Shown here one piece after another: positions 1-11,080 of a DNA stretch of 64,000 nucleotides. The stretch lies in contig CANMWO010000001.1 in NCBI GenBank assembly GCA_947501695.1, positions 992,001-1,056,000 of the forward strand. Reading direction: 5' to 3'. Position numbers and translations under genes: made by a program. The notes under the pieces are model-generated. The model did no database searches. It saw nothing but the letters and a program-made list of their open reading frames with translations, and had not been told where the DNA came from. The stretch's first letter is position 1; every line of letters begins with the position of its first letter. This stretch comes from an uncultured Sphingomonadaceae bacterium (GTDB taxonomy: Bacteria > Pseudomonadota > Alphaproteobacteria > Sphingomonadales > Sphingomonadaceae).

Positions 1-133
1 TTCCAAATAATAATTAAACACCTAATTAAACGCTCTTGACGTAACGACTGTCTTAAGAGCACAGTGCACAACATAATAATAAGAAGTTGGTCCTCCCCAT
101 AATATAAGAAGAGACTGACAACCAGGAGAGAGC

Positions 134-3043
134 ATGATGAGGAAATCTATTTTACGCAATAAATGCGCCCTAGGCGCCTTGACACTGGCGATGACGATGA
201 CCCCCGGTCTGGTTCATGCGCAGGATGTTCAGGAAGACGACGACGCTGAAAATGTGATCGTCGTTACGGGGTCCTACATTCGTGGTACGCCCGAAGATGC
301 CGCTGTTCCCGTGGATGTTTACACGAGCGCTGATCTTGCACAAAATGGTGTGTCTTCACCGCTTGAGTTTATCAAAGACCTTCCCGAGGTTGGTAGCGTT
401 CTTGGCGATTCCAACCAGTTTTCTACTGCCGCTCAGGCTAACCAAGGCTTTGGTTCGGTAAACCTTCGTAACCTGGGACCAACGCGCACGTTGGTTTTAT
501 TCAATGGTAGGCGGACCTTGACTGCGCCGGGTGCTGTTGGCGGCGGTTTCGGTGATACAAACGCGATTCCACTTTTCGCTCTCGACCGCGTTGAAATTCT
601 GAAAGATGGCGCGGCGGCGACCTATGGTTCTGATGCTATCGCTGGTGTGGCAAACTTTGTTACCAAAACCGGTTTTGAAGGCGTTGAGCTGCAAGGCGAC
701 TATGATTTCATCAAAGGCTCGGACGGTAACTATACCGCTTCGATATTGGTCGGACAGAATTTCGGTGATCTGAATATCATGGCTGGCTTTGGCTGGCAGC
801 ATCGCTCCGAACTGGAGTCGACGGATCGCTCCTATGGATTTCAGCCTTATGAAGTAAATCCATCTGCATGGTCAGCACTAGCGACGCCAGGATTTTTTAT
901 TGTACCAGGCGTAGGCGCACGACCTGATGTGGGTTGTGCCGAAACAGGTGGTACCCCTGATGGGATATGTCGCTTTAGCTTCATTCCCTTTGATAATTTG
1001 ATCGAGGAAGAGGACCGTTATCAGGGCTATATCCAAGCGGATATCGACCTGTCCGACACGTTCCGTTTTCATGGCGAATTTACTTACGCGCAAACTGACC
1101 TTGATGGAATTGGCACATCACCAGGCTATCCGCCGCTTCAAGGTCCAGGCGGCGCGCGATTAGGCGGCGGCTTTACCGTCTCACCGGATAACCCCGGTGC
1201 AGCCGTTTTTGCTGATCAAATTGGCCTTACGGCTCCGATCGCTGGGCCCATTGGTATATTTCTATGGCGACCTTTTGGTAATCTAGGAAACCCAACCGAT
1301 CCTGGCAGAGGCTCTGGGCGCCAAACAGCGAACAACAAAGCTTTCCGTTTGTCTGGTACGCTGGAAAAAGATTTTTCCGACACAGTGCGCGGTCAATTGT
1401 CTGTGACCTGGGCAAATTATGAGCGTCGACGCAGTTCACCGGGCGTTGTCGGTTCGCGTTTGCAGGACGCCTTGAATGGTTTGGGCGGTGCCGATTGTGA
1501 TCCGGCTACCGGCACACCGGGCGTTGGTGGATGTCAGTGGTTTAACCCTTTCATCAATGCTGGGCCTGGGCATCCTTCCTTGGATTTGACAAATCCATTT
1601 TATGTTCCTGGAAACGAGAACTCGATTGACCTGATTAACTTTTTGCAGGTTCCAAACGGGGTTGAGGAAACCGAAGATTCACTGGTTGTAGATCTTATCT
1701 TCTCCGGTGAAATGAATATTGATCTGGGCGGCGGCAACATTGGTTGGGCGGCAGGTGCGCAATATCGCAAAGTTGATTTTCTTTCTCGTCCGCTTGGCGT
1801 TGAATCCAATCTGGATATTAACCCCTGCGTGATTTTGGGCGATCAAAGCTGTATCGGCGGCGCACTAGAGGGTGCCGGTTCTTTCATCTTCCTCGGCGGT
1901 TCTAGGCCGGAACGCCTGGATCAAGACGTGAAGGCTATCTTTGTCGAAGTGGCTGTTCCGGTCACTGACACATTGGAAATTACGGCAGCGGCTCGTTTTG
2001 AAGATTATGGTGGATCTATTGGTTCGACATTTAATCCCAAAGGCGCGGTACGTTGGGAACCAACCGATTGGCTGGTATTGCGCGGATCCGTGGGAACGAC
2101 CTTCCGCGGACCTTTGGCTGCGCAAGTATCCAACAACGCTGTGACATCGCTTGCGGCAATCGGCGCGGCAAACGGCAACTTCAAGGCTGTTGATATTGCC
2201 GGTAACCCAACCGATTTGGGTCCGGAGAAAGCATTTAGCTATAACCTCGGTGCTGTCGTCGATTTCAGCGGCTTTACGTTTTCGGTGGATTATTGGAGTT
2301 TCGATTTCAAAGACGAAATTACAACCACGGATGCGCAGGCGATTGCTAATAGCGTCGTACCGACTGCAGGCGGTCTCGCTGATTGTTCCAATCCGTTCGC
2401 GTCTCTCATCACATTTGATGGCGGCGCCTGTGTCCAGGGTACCACAAACGGCACCAACATCTCGCGTATTTTGACGCAGTGGGTCAACGGTCCGAAAACA
2501 AAAACATCTGGACTGGATTTTGCGGCAAGCTACACCACTGATATCGGACCGGGAGTCTATTCCATCGGAGTGAATGCAAGTCATATCTTGAAATATGACA
2601 TTGGTGATTTTAACTTGAACGGGACGTTGTTGCGTGATGGTTTCGGAGCAGTCGGGTTAGCCAATCTAGACCGCAATCCAGGTACTATTTCCCCATGGCG
2701 CGCCAATGCATTCATCAACTACAATGTTGCTGGGCTTAACCTCCGTTATGGTGCTACCTATATCGCTGGTGTTCGTGACGAAAGATGTGATGGATTGGAA
2801 TTTTGTGCCACCACCAATTTCGGCGGCACAAATTTTGGTCGGAATATTCAGAATTATACCCAGCATGACTTCCATGCTGCTTACGACTTGCCAATCAGTG
2901 CCTTTGAAGCACAGCTGCAATTTTCGATCGAAAATTTCACGAATGAAGAAGCCTCATCGGCGCGTTTGCCACTGGGTTATAACCCATTCGTCGGTAATAC
3001 TCTGGGACGTGTTTTCCGTCTTGGTGCCAAAGTCGGGTTCTAA
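134..3043 (+). CDS. TonB-dependent outer-membrane receptor
   Basis: 969 aa; signal peptide ending AHAQ-like (LVHAQ), ENVIVVTGSYIRG plug start, RNLGPTRTLVLFNGRR and DGAAATYGSDAIAGVANFVTK plug motifs, C-terminal aromatic beta-barrel end (FRLGAKVGF). Confidence 0.95.
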   Translation: MMRKSILRNKCALGALTLAMTMTPGLVHAQDVQEDDDAENVIVVTGSYIRGTPEDAAVPVDVYTSADLAQNGVSSPLEFIKDLPEVGSVLGDSNQFSTAAQANQGFGSVNLRNLGPTRTLVLFNGRRTLTAPGAVGGGFGDTNAIPLFALDRVEILKDGAAATYGSDAIAGVANFVTKTGFEGVELQGDYDFIKGSDGNYTASILVGQNFGDLNIMAGFGWQHRSELESTDRSYGFQPYEVNPSAWSALATPGFFIVPGVGARPDVGCAETGGTPDGICRFSFIPFDNLIEEEDRYQGYIQADIDLSDTFRFHGEFTYAQTDLDGIGTSPGYPPLQGPGGARLGGGFTVSPDNPGAAVFADQIGLTAPIAGPIGIFLWRPFGNLGNPTDPGRGSGRQTANNKAFRLSGTLEKDFSDTVRGQLSVTWANYERRRSSPGVVGSRLQDALNGLGGADCDPATGTPGVGGCQWFNPFINAGPGHPSLDLTNPFYVPGNENSIDLINFLQVPNGVEETEDSLVVDLIFSGEMNIDLGGGNIGWAAGAQYRKVDFLSRPLGVESNLDINPCVILGDQSCIGGALEGAGSFIFLGGSRPERLDQDVKAIFVEVAVPVTDTLEITAAARFEDYGGSIGSTFNPKGAVRWEPTDWLVLRGSVGTTFRGPLAAQVSNNAVTSLAAIGAANGNFKAVDIAGNPTDLGPEKAFSYNLGAVVDFSGFTFSVDYWSFDFKDEITTTDAQAIANSVVPTAGGLADCSNPFASLITFDGGACVQGTTNGTNISRILTQWVNGPKTKTSGLDFAASYTTDIGPGVYSIGVNASHILKYDIGDFNLNGTLLRDGFGAVGLANLDRNPGTISPWRANAFINYNVAGLNLRYGATYIAGVRDERCDGLEFCATTNFGGTNFGRNIQNYTQHDFHAAYDLPISAFEAQLQFSIENFTNEEASSARLPLGYNPFVGNTLGRVFRLGAKVGF

Positions 3044-3063
3044 TTCTCGAACATAGAAAATTT

Positions 3064-3097
3064 AAAGGGCTCGCCACAGTTTGGCGGGCCCTTTTTC
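3064..3097 (+). terminator. Rho-independent terminator after TonB receptor
   Basis: AAAGGGCTCGCCA ... TGGCGGGCCCTTTTT hairpin with T-tract directly after the stop codon. Confidence 0.8.
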
Positions 3098-3160
3098 TTT
3101 GAACGCCAACCCGTTCGGTCACAGGTTGACGAATCTCGGCATAATCCCTAAATTTGCGAC

Positions 3161-3718
3161 ATGGCAATTTTACCGATCCTTGAAGTTCCTGATCCGCGTC
3201 TGAAAACTGTTTCAGAGCCGGTCACAGAGTTTGACGATGCGCTTAAAACGCTCATCACAGATATGTTTGAAACCATGTATGACGCGCCGGGCATTGGCCT
3301 TGCCGCAATCCAGGTGGGTGTGCCCAAGCGGATATTGGTGATCGACCTGCAAGAGCCGGAGGAACATGATCACGAGCATGGTGAGCATTGTGACCACGAT
3401 CATGAGGTAGTGCGTGATCCCAAGGTGTTCATTAATCCCGAAATTCTTGACCCTTCGGCGGATTTAAACGTCTATAGCGAAGGCTGTCTGTCGGTGCCGG
3501 AGCAATATGCCGATGTCGAACGCCCCGCAGCGATCACCGCGCGCTGGCAGGATGAAACCGGCAAGCAATATGAAGAACAGATGGACGGCCTGCTCGCCAC
3601 TTGTTTGCAGCATGAGATGGATCATCTCGAAGGCATATTGTTTATTGACCATCTTTCCCGCCTGAAACGGCAGATGGTTCTCAAGAAGCTTGCCAAGCAG
3701 CGCAAAGAAGCCGCTTAA
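3161..3718 (+). CDS. def: Peptide deformylase with His-rich insertion
   Basis: GIGLAAIQVG, EGCLSVP and HEMDHLEGILFID motifs. Confidence 0.95.
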   Translation: MAILPILEVPDPRLKTVSEPVTEFDDALKTLITDMFETMYDAPGIGLAAIQVGVPKRILVIDLQEPEEHDHEHGEHCDHDHEVVRDPKVFINPEILDPSADLNVYSEGCLSVPEQYADVERPAAITARWQDETGKQYEEQMDGLLATCLQHEMDHLEGILFIDHLSRLKRQMVLKKLAKQRKEAA

Positions 3719-3792
3719 ACTGCTCTGACAGGCTTGCTTATAATGGCTATCCGGCCTAGGTTCTTGTTTCGTTCCAACTGAAAGGGCCTGTT

Positions 3793-5184
3793 TTGGACGC
3801 TATTGTCGCTCTCCTTATTGCTATTGTAACTCTCATCATCGGTTTGGGGGCAGGTTGGTTCGTCGGTGGACGCGCTGCAACGGCGTCGACCAAGGCGGCT
3901 GAGGAAACAGCAACTTCCCTGCGGAACATGCTGAACGGCGTGCAGACAGAGCGGGATACGGCAAGGTCCGAACGCGATTCCATCCGTGATGATAGAGATC
4001 AGGCGCGGCAAAATCTTGCGTCTTTGGAAGCCGACGCGCGCAATCATGAGAAACAATTACAACAATTGGTCGAAGCGAAAGAATCGCTGACGGCGCAATT
4101 TTCCGAAGTCGGTGCGAAAATGCTGGAAACGGCGCAGCGCCAGTTTCTCGAGCGCGCCGATCAACGTTTTGATCAGGCGAATGAAAAAGGCGGCGAGAAA
4201 ATCGCGAAACTGCTCCAACCGGTGCATCAACGGCTCGCTACCTATGAAGAATCGATCAAGAAAATCGAGAAAGAGCGGACTGAATCCTACGCCGGAATAA
4301 CGGCGACGATCGAGCAAGTGCGTCAGGGGCAGGACAGGGTGCAGCAGGAAGCGGCTCGGCTCGTCAACAGCTTGCGCAATGCGCCGAAATCGCGCGGTCG
4401 CTGGGGGGAACAACAACTTAAGAATGTCCTCGAAACTTGTGGTTTATCTGAACATACGGATTTCGTGACCGAACAGAGCGTTGATACCGAAGACGGCCGT
4501 TTGCGTCCCGATGCGGTGATCAGTGTGCCTGGCGGTCGCAAGCTGGTGATCGATGCCAAAGTCTCGCTCAATGACTATCAGGATGCGTTTGAAGCCGAGG
4601 ATGAAGATGCGCGCAGTTTTGCCATGGCGCGTCATTGCAACTCGATGAAAGCGCATATCGATGGTCTGTCAAAAAAAGCCTATTGGGATCAATTTGAAGA
4701 TGCGCCCGATTATGTGATTATGTTTGTCCCCGGCGAGCATTTTCTGTCCGCTGCTCTGGAGCATGAACCGACCCTTTGGGATCATGCTTTCGAGAAAAAA
4801 GTATTACTCGCCACGCCGACAAATTTGGTAGCGATTGCGCGAACCGTTGCTGGTGTCTGGCGGCAAGAGAAAATGGCAGCAGAAGCCAAGCAAATCGGGC
4901 AATTGGGTAAGGAAATGTATGATCGGCTTGCGGTTGCGGGAGAGCATCTCAAGCGCATGGGCTCCGGTCTTGGTAGTGCCGTTGGTAATTATAATAAATT
5001 TGTTGGCAGTTTCGAACGTAATGTCATGGCAACGGGGCGTAAATTTGCCGAGCTGAACGTTGAGACCGGTAAAAAAGATCTTGAGCCTGTTGCAGAAATT
5101 GAAGCTCTACCGCGCTATGCCACAGAAGAAGAATCTTCGCTGATAGAGGATGATCGTGAAATCAAAGACGAAGCTGCCGAGTAA
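3793..5184 (+). CDS. rmuC: DNA recombination protein RmuC
   Basis: N-terminal TM plus coiled coil, then RGRWGEQQLKNVLE and DAKVSLNDYQ motifs; TTG start. Confidence 0.9.
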   Translation: MDAIVALLIAIVTLIIGLGAGWFVGGRAATASTKAAEETATSLRNMLNGVQTERDTARSERDSIRDDRDQARQNLASLEADARNHEKQLQQLVEAKESLTAQFSEVGAKMLETAQRQFLERADQRFDQANEKGGEKIAKLLQPVHQRLATYEESIKKIEKERTESYAGITATIEQVRQGQDRVQQEAARLVNSLRNAPKSRGRWGEQQLKNVLETCGLSEHTDFVTEQSVDTEDGRLRPDAVISVPGGRKLVIDAKVSLNDYQDAFEAEDEDARSFAMARHCNSMKAHIDGLSKKAYWDQFEDAPDYVIMFVPGEHFLSAALEHEPTLWDHAFEKKVLLATPTNLVAIARTVAGVWRQEKMAAEAKQIGQLGKEMYDRLAVAGEHLKRMGSGLGSAVGNYNKFVGSFERNVMATGRKFAELNVETGKKDLEPVAEIEALPRYATEEESSLIEDDREIKDEAAE

Positions 5185-5209
5185 CTTTCTCGATGAAGAA
5201 GGTGACTGG

Positions 5210-5641
5210 CTAGGCTGCTTCCGGGTCTGATAATATCTCGCCACCACAGCCGGTATGATAGCCGCTGCCACTGACGGAAACTGTAACGGTATCGGCATAT
5301 TTTCGATCGCTCATCCCGTCATTACATTCTTCGTCTGATGTTATGGTGATCGTAATATTATTCAGGTCGCTAAAGCCCTTTATTTCCCAGCCAGTTGCTG
5401 TCGCCTTCATCCTCTGAATCGGCAGGGTAAAATCATTATTGCCATCTTGTGACGTATGAACAATCTCATCATTCTGGATTTCAGCGGTCCAGCCCGGTTC
5501 AGTGCCATAGGCTTTATATTCGGTCAGTTTTTCTTGAACTTCTGGTTCTTTTTGAGTCTCGTTACCGCAAGCCACCAATAGAAGTGGCAGAATTGGCATA
5601 ACCAATAGTGCATTTTTCATGTTTCTCTCTCCCGGAAACAA
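5210..5641 (-). CDS. Small putative lipoprotein (COG3650-like)
   Basis: Lipobox LLLVACGN; GTEPGWTAEI and ECNDGMSDRKYADTVTV segments. Confidence 0.65.
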   Translation of the reverse strand: MFPGERNMKNALLVMPILPLLLVACGNETQKEPEVQEKLTEYKAYGTEPGWTAEIQNDEIVHTSQDGNNDFTLPIQRMKATATGWEIKGFSDLNNITITITSDEECNDGMSDRKYADTVTVSVSGSGYHTGCGGEILSDPEAA

Positions 5642-5674
5642 GATAACATATTCGCCGATTTTACCTAATAGTGA

Positions 5675-6496
5675 TTATTTGCGGCGCTGGTTGAGCACTT
5701 CATAGGCCATGACGGCACTGGCAACGGCGGCATTCAGACTGTCGGCTTTGCCCATCATAGGCATTTTAACCAGCACATCACAGGCGGCTTCATAGTCCTG
5801 TGGTAGCCCTTGTGCTTCATTCCCGACGAGCAAGAATGTCGGTGTCTCATACCGAATCGCTTGATAATCCTTGTCCGTATTCAAACTGGTTCCCACTAGC
5901 TGCCCTGTACTGGAGCGGAGCCAGTCGATAAAATCGGCCCAAGATGCTTGTGAAATTTGCTGGGTAAAAATAGCGCCCATGCTAGCGCGCACAGCTTCGA
6001 CAGAAAACGGATCAACACAGTCGTCGATCAATATCAACCCACCAGCGCCAACAGCATCACCCGTACGCAATATCGTCCCCAAATTACCGGGATCGCGCAG
6101 CGCCTGCGCGACTAGCCATATATCCGATACATTGCGGTCTAGTTCAGCAAGAGGGGTAGGGTGATCTTCGTAAATGCCGATAATCGATTGCGGATTGGAT
6201 TTGCCGGACAATTTAGCGATAATCGCTTCACTTGTTTCAATCACTTCGCCGCCAGCATCGAAGGTCGCTGCCTCTATTTTCTGGGCGAGTGGGTGAAGCT
6301 CTGTATCTTCAACGACTACCAACAGTTTTGGCGTCTTTCCGGCATCCAGCGCTTCGGTCAGGATGCGCAGACCTTCAGCGAGAAAATGGCCTTCGCGCTT
6401 ACGATATTTCTTTTCGCGCAGGCTTTTTAACCGCTTGATTGTCGGGTTGGAAAAACCGGTAATTTGGCGTCTTTCAGGCGAGGACACGGTTATCAA
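5675..6496 (-). CDS. TrmH/SpoU-family RNA 2'-O-methyltransferase
   Basis: LRDPGNLGTILRTGDAVGA, LLVGNEAQGLP and MMGKADSLNAAVASAVMAYE motifs. Confidence 0.9.
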   Translation of the reverse strand: MITVSSPERRQITGFSNPTIKRLKSLREKKYRKREGHFLAEGLRILTEALDAGKTPKLLVVVEDTELHPLAQKIEAATFDAGGEVIETSEAIIAKLSGKSNPQSIIGIYEDHPTPLAELDRNVSDIWLVAQALRDPGNLGTILRTGDAVGAGGLILIDDCVDPFSVEAVRASMGAIFTQQISQASWADFIDWLRSSTGQLVGTSLNTDKDYQAIRYETPTFLLVGNEAQGLPQDYEAACDVLVKMPMMGKADSLNAAVASAVMAYEVLNQRRK

Positions 6497-6771
6497 TCCT
6501 CACCAAAACCATCGACGACCAGTCCAGCGAGTTTCTCAAGCGCTGTTTCAGCTTGATGGCCCTCAACGATAATCTCGACACTATCACCCTTGGCTGCGCC
6601 TAGCATCATCAAGCCCATGATTGACGTTCCTGTAACTTCTGTGCCGTCCTTGCCGACTTTGACCGACAGGCCTTCAGGTAATTTGCTAACATAGGTGACA
6701 AATTTCGCACTGGCTCTGGCATGGAGCCCACGATTGTTAGTGATGGCGACGGTTTTGCGATGCTCGCTCAC
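6493..6771 (-). CDS. ptsH: HPr-family phosphocarrier protein
   Basis: NRGLHARASAKFV active-site His and GTSIMGLMML regulatory Ser region. Confidence 0.92.
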   Translation of the reverse strand: MSEHRKTVAITNNRGLHARASAKFVTYVSKLPEGLSVKVGKDGTEVTGTSIMGLMMLGAAKGDSVEIIVEGHQAETALEKLAGLVVDGFGED

Positions 6772-7172
6772 GCATCGCTTCCCAATATTTCAGAGGCAAC
6801 GCTTATATATTTTTGACCGGCTTCTTTGGCAGCTGCAACAGCATCGGCAACGTCCATGCATTTGCGTGCACCATCCAAACGGATGAGCATGGGCAGGTTA
6901 ACGCCCGCAATGACCTCAACCTTGCCTTTATTCATCAACGAAATGGCAAGATTTGAAGGTGTGCCGCCAAATAAGTCAGTGAGAACTATGACGCCTTTGC
7001 CATTCTCCACTTTTTCGATGGACTCTGCAATTTCTTGACGTCGTTGCTCCATATCGTCGTGTGGGCCTATGCAAACCGACAAAATCGCTTTTTGCGGCCC
7101 GACAACATGTTCCATTGCGGTGATAAATTCGACGGCCAGACGACCGTGGGTAACAAGAACCAAACCGATCAT
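6768..7172 (-). CDS. PTS EIIA(Man)-family protein
   Basis: MIGLVLVTHGRLAVEF active-site His; VLTDLFGGTPSNLA motif. Confidence 0.9.
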   Translation of the reverse strand: MIGLVLVTHGRLAVEFITAMEHVVGPQKAILSVCIGPHDDMEQRRQEIAESIEKVENGKGVIVLTDLFGGTPSNLAISLMNKGKVEVIAGVNLPMLIRLDGARKCMDVADAVAAAKEAGQKYISVASEILGSDA

Positions 7173-7177
7173 TGCGA

Positions 7178-8107
7178 TTAAATACCCTTATTCCCGTTCA
7201 GATTCTGCATCGTTTCCAGCGCTTCCATTGGTCGTGACGCTAGATTGCGATGCGAGACATTGGGCGAAAAGCCTTGGGCATGCAAGCTTTTGCGTAGGGC
7301 TTCTGCAATGTGTACCGATCTGTGACGCCCGCCAGTGCAACCGATACCGATATTCACATAGGCTTTTCCCGCCTTAATATATTTTGGCAGCAGAAATGTG
7401 ATCATATCGCTAAATTTTTGCAGAGCCTCGGCATAGGCGGGATCTTTTGAAATATAATCTCCTACCTCCGCGTCTAATCCTGTCAGCTGTTTTAGGTCAG
7501 GATCCCAGAAAGGATTCGATAAAAACCGAACGTCAAATAACAGATCAATATTATTGGGTAGTCCGCGCGAAAAGCCAAAGCTGGTTATCGTAACTGTCGT
7601 AACTTTAGTATCCTGCAATGTGAAATGCTCACGCATTTGAGCTTGCAGATCATTGGCCGACAGATTGCTAGTATCGATAACATGGTCCGCCCAGCGTCGA
7701 AACGGTTCAAACTGGCTTCGTTCAAGCGCAATGCCTTCCTTTGCCGGTCGGTCGAGCGCCAGCGGATGACGTCGCCGCGTCTCGGAATAGCGTCGTTCCA
7801 GTTCTCCGCCTGCACAATCGAGATAGAGCGTCGAAATCTGGTAATTAGCATCTTCCTGCAATTTTTTGATGCGGTTGATCAACTTATCAGGCTCGAAACC
7901 GCGGGTCCGGCTGTCAAAACCCAAAGCAAGCGGTGGATCTGCATCCCCGCGTGAACTGGATGGCGGCGTATTTAGCAATCCTTCGACAAGTCGGATGGGG
8001 AAATTATCGACGGTTTCCCAGCCAATATCCTCCAGCGTCTTAAGGGCAGTGGATTTTCCCGCACCCGATAGGCCAGTGATAAGGAGAACATGTTTGCCTT
8101 CGCGCAT
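7178..8107 (-). CDS. rapZ: RNase adapter / nucleotide-binding protein RapZ
   Basis: LLITGLSGAGKSTALKTLEDIGWETVDNFP Walker A and YVNIGIGCTGGRHRSVHIAE C-terminal motif. Confidence 0.95.
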   Translation of the reverse strand: MREGKHVLLITGLSGAGKSTALKTLEDIGWETVDNFPIRLVEGLLNTPPSSSRGDADPPLALGFDSRTRGFEPDKLINRIKKLQEDANYQISTLYLDCAGGELERRYSETRRRHPLALDRPAKEGIALERSQFEPFRRWADHVIDTSNLSANDLQAQMREHFTLQDTKVTTVTITSFGFSRGLPNNIDLLFDVRFLSNPFWDPDLKQLTGLDAEVGDYISKDPAYAEALQKFSDMITFLLPKYIKAGKAYVNIGIGCTGGRHRSVHIAEALRKSLHAQGFSPNVSHRNLASRPMEALETMQNLNGNKGI

Positions 8108-8108
8108 T

Positions 8109-8591
8109 TTATTCTCCTCGCCGTGTTTGCAAGAGCCGGTTGAGCGCCATTTCGACCTTGATTGGAGCGCTGGATTCAGAGGGATTTAGGGTAATAGTTG
8201 GAATGGCCATGTTCATGATCGTTTCTATTTGGCTGTCCAATGGAAAGCGTTCGGTCTTTGATTTCAATATCACCTGCAGCTTTAGCGGAACATTTGAAAC
8301 ATGTTTACAATCAAAAATACCTAGTGATCTTACTTCAATTTTGCCTGCGATTTTAGCCGGAGCGTTCAGAACTATTCGGTTATCATCATTGTGCAGTTCA
8401 ACATAGTCATCGCTGATCAATATCGCACCACGATCCATCAAGCGCAGGGCGAGGTCGGATTTTCCTGCACCTGACGGACCCGATAGCATGACGCCAGCCT
8501 CTTGGATTGCGACACAGCTGGCATGAAGCGTTTCGTGGTTCTTTTTTGCCATCATGTTACCGGTGCCTTGGGTAGGCGTATCTCGAAACAT
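8109..8591 (-). CDS. hprK: HPr kinase/phosphorylase (short form)
   Basis: GPSGAGKSDLALRLMDRGAILISDDYVEL; start may be an internal Met (MMAKKN). Confidence 0.85.
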   Translation of the reverse strand: MFRDTPTQGTGNMMAKKNHETLHASCVAIQEAGVMLSGPSGAGKSDLALRLMDRGAILISDDYVELHNDDNRIVLNAPAKIAGKIEVRSLGIFDCKHVSNVPLKLQVILKSKTERFPLDSQIETIMNMAIPTITLNPSESSAPIKVEMALNRLLQTRRGE

Positions 8592-10144
8592 GCGCCTTTT
8601 TGGCCATCCGGCCTGTCGATTACCTCGATTGTGCCCTCATGTCCCTCGATGATCGTTTTCGCGATAGCGAGGCCAAGGCCACTATGTTTGCCGAAAGCCT
8701 CTCCCGGGGGGCGATCCGAGTGAAAACGTTTGAATATATTCAAACGTTGTTCCTTGGTAATCCCAGGGCCAGCATCAGAGACCTGAATCACCACTTTGTC
8801 CGCATCGGGCGTTGCAAGAATTTCGATCAAACCATCTTCCGGTGAGAAGGAAACCGCGTTGTCGAGTATATTGCTGAAAACGCGCTCTAATCGGTCGTCG
8901 TCTCCCATAATAGTGGCGACACCGCGGCCTGGTCGGGCAAAGGCGATTTTTACGCTTTCATTGGTATCGCGCTGTTCCCGGGCGGCGAGCAGCTGATCCA
9001 GCATTTTGCCAATATCAACTTTTTCAAATTTCGTTCTGGCGAGTTCGGCATCGACGCGGGATGCTTCGGAGATATCATTGATCAACCGGTCTATCCGTCG
9101 AACATCATCATTGGCAATGTCCAAAAGCTGTCTCCGCAAGTCGGGATCATCGACCCGGTCGATACCTTCCAGCGCAGAACGCAGTGATGCCAACGGGTTT
9201 TTGATTTCATGACTGACATCGGCGGCAAAGGCTTCGGTAGCATCAATCCGATAGCGCAGCGCAGCGCTCATATCGGCCAATGCGCGGGCGAGCTGTCCGA
9301 TTTCATCGCGCCGGCCTGGCATGCGCGGGACGGTTATCTCGGGGGCCCGCCCCAATCGAACGCGGACGGCCGCGCGGGCTAATTTCCTGATCGGGCGCAC
9401 AATGGTTCGAGCGAGGAATAGAGATAGCAGCACGGATACGATGGCCGTCAGGAATATCACGAGCACGACATTGGAACGTTCAGCGCGAACTATACGCGTG
9501 ATATCGCGGGCATTGCTGGTCAGCAGCAGGACTTGACCATTGCTGGGTAGGCTTGATGCAACAATGATTACCGGCGTGCGATCTGGCGCATATCGAACGG
9601 CGCTATTAGATTTTTCGCCCACCGATAGTAATTTTAACTCTGGCCAGGATGAGACTCTATCATTTTCCGGTTCTGCAAATGCTGTGATGGGGCTGCTAAG
9701 CACTATAAACTCAATCGATTGATCGAGCGTTCTAGCGACATCTTTCTGCCAGGTTTGTGTTTCCGGGTCCCTGAATTGATAGGTGGGTTCGGCGAGATCG
9801 AAACTGTCTACAATTTTTGCGCCGCTAGCATCATAAATCCGCAACCGACTTTTCAGAGCAATGGCAAAATTGATGATCAGATTTTCGCGATTTTCGGGTG
9901 TTTGCAGATTGAGTGCTTCAGAGATAATATGTGTTTGTAAGCGCGCTTGACTCAGCCGTTCGTGGGTCAGTTCGTCGCGGTAGTTATCGAGATAAAATAA
10001 ACTGCCCGCCAAAAGGGCGATCGCGACAATATTGACCGCCAATATTCGGGAGGTTAGCGACAACCGTGCAGACCATCGCAGGGATAGCTCCGGATCGTCG
10101 ATCTTCTTTATAGGCTTATTCGTTGTAGCGATAACCGGCTCCAT
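8552..10144 (-). CDS. chvG: Sensor histidine kinase ChvG
   Basis: [25 protein letters not shown]-box, [16 protein letters not shown] ATPase box. The ORF to 10261 overlaps chvI too far, so an internal Met (MEPVIATT) is taken as start. Confidence 0.88.
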   Translation of the reverse strand: MEPVIATTNKPIKKIDDPELSLRWSARLSLTSRILAVNIVAIALLAGSLFYLDNYRDELTHERLSQARLQTHIISEALNLQTPENRENLIINFAIALKSRLRIYDASGAKIVDSFDLAEPTYQFRDPETQTWQKDVARTLDQSIEFIVLSSPITAFAEPENDRVSSWPELKLLSVGEKSNSAVRYAPDRTPVIIVASSLPSNGQVLLLTSNARDITRIVRAERSNVVLVIFLTAIVSVLLSLFLARTIVRPIRKLARAAVRVRLGRAPEITVPRMPGRRDEIGQLARALADMSAALRYRIDATEAFAADVSHEIKNPLASLRSALEGIDRVDDPDLRRQLLDIANDDVRRIDRLINDISEASRVDAELARTKFEKVDIGKMLDQLLAAREQRDTNESVKIAFARPGRGVATIMGDDDRLERVFSNILDNAVSFSPEDGLIEILATPDADKVVIQVSDAGPGITKEQRLNIFKRFHSDRPPGEAFGKHSGLGLAIAKTIIEGHEGTIEVIDRPDGQKGACFEIRLPKAPVT

Positions 10145-10820
10145 AGAGCGTATCGATGGCATCAAAATCTGAATCGACTTCGCGGAATTTACGGCGGAGA
10201 CGTTTGATATGGCTGTCGATGGTCCGGTCATCGACATAGACGTCATCCTGATAGGCTGCATCCATTAGCTGGTTGCGGCTCTTGACCACACCCGGTCGGT
10301 TGGCGAGAGTTTCCAAGATCATGAATTCGGTAACAGTCAGCGTCACATTTTCGCCATTCCAATTTACCAGGTGCCGCGCCGGGTCCATTTCTAATCCGCC
10401 GCGTACAAGCGGTTCCAGTCCCTCGGTATCAGCCTCTTCGTCTGACAATTTAACCAGTTCTGCCCGCCGCAATATCGATTTAACACGGGCAATAAGAAGG
10501 CGTTGTGAAAAAGGTTTCTTGATATAATCATCCGCACCCATTGCGAGACCGAGTGCTTCGTCCAGCTCTTCGTCTTTTGACGTCAGGAATATTACCGGCA
10601 AATTGCTTTTCTCACGCACACGGCGAAGCAGCTCTAGCCCATCCATTTTCGGCATTTTAATATCGAAGATGCCGAGATCCGGTGGATTGTCGATGATTGC
10701 TTGAAGAGCCGCTTCGCTGTCGGAATAGACACGTGTTACAAAGCCTTCTGCCTGCATCGCGATAGATACAGAGGTTAATATGTTCCGGTCATCATCGACA
10801 AGGGCTATATTTGCGGCCAT
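10116..10820 (-). CDS. chvI: Response regulator ChvI (OmpR family)
   Basis: Receiver [15 protein letters not shown], winged-helix [16 protein letters not shown]; upstream of chvG. Confidence 0.92.
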   Translation of the reverse strand: MAANIALVDDDRNILTSVSIAMQAEGFVTRVYSDSEAALQAIIDNPPDLGIFDIKMPKMDGLELLRRVREKSNLPVIFLTSKDEELDEALGLAMGADDYIKKPFSQRLLIARVKSILRRAELVKLSDEEADTEGLEPLVRGGLEMDPARHLVNWNGENVTLTVTEFMILETLANRPGVVKSRNQLMDAAYQDDVYVDDRTIDSHIKRLRRKFREVDSDFDAIDTLYGAGYRYNE

Positions 10821-11080
10821 TAAATGGGTTTATCCCGTGATCAATTATAAAGTTCAACTCTAAATCGACCTAATTGAAGCTAGGCGTTGGCACAAGGACG
10901 CATGTGTAAGTGTTCAGCACTGTCAAAATGGCCATCGTTGTCATTAATCCCAGATCGAAACAGGTGGTTTGGCTAGCCAATCTGGTAATTTGACCGACTC
11001 GTGATGGTGAGTTAAGCGCCTTCTCAAACCTGCCGAATCCGGCAATTATCCATTCCTAATTCAAGCCTAGGGGAATATTC

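Noticed and set aside
1865-2584. 239 aa minus-strand ORF within the TonB receptor
   Set aside because: Shadow ORF with Cys/Arg-rich implausible protein; the sense gene is well supported.
10821-11080. Possible ChvI operator between chvI and pckA
   Set aside because: I could not identify a convincing repeated motif by eye; needs a proper motif search.
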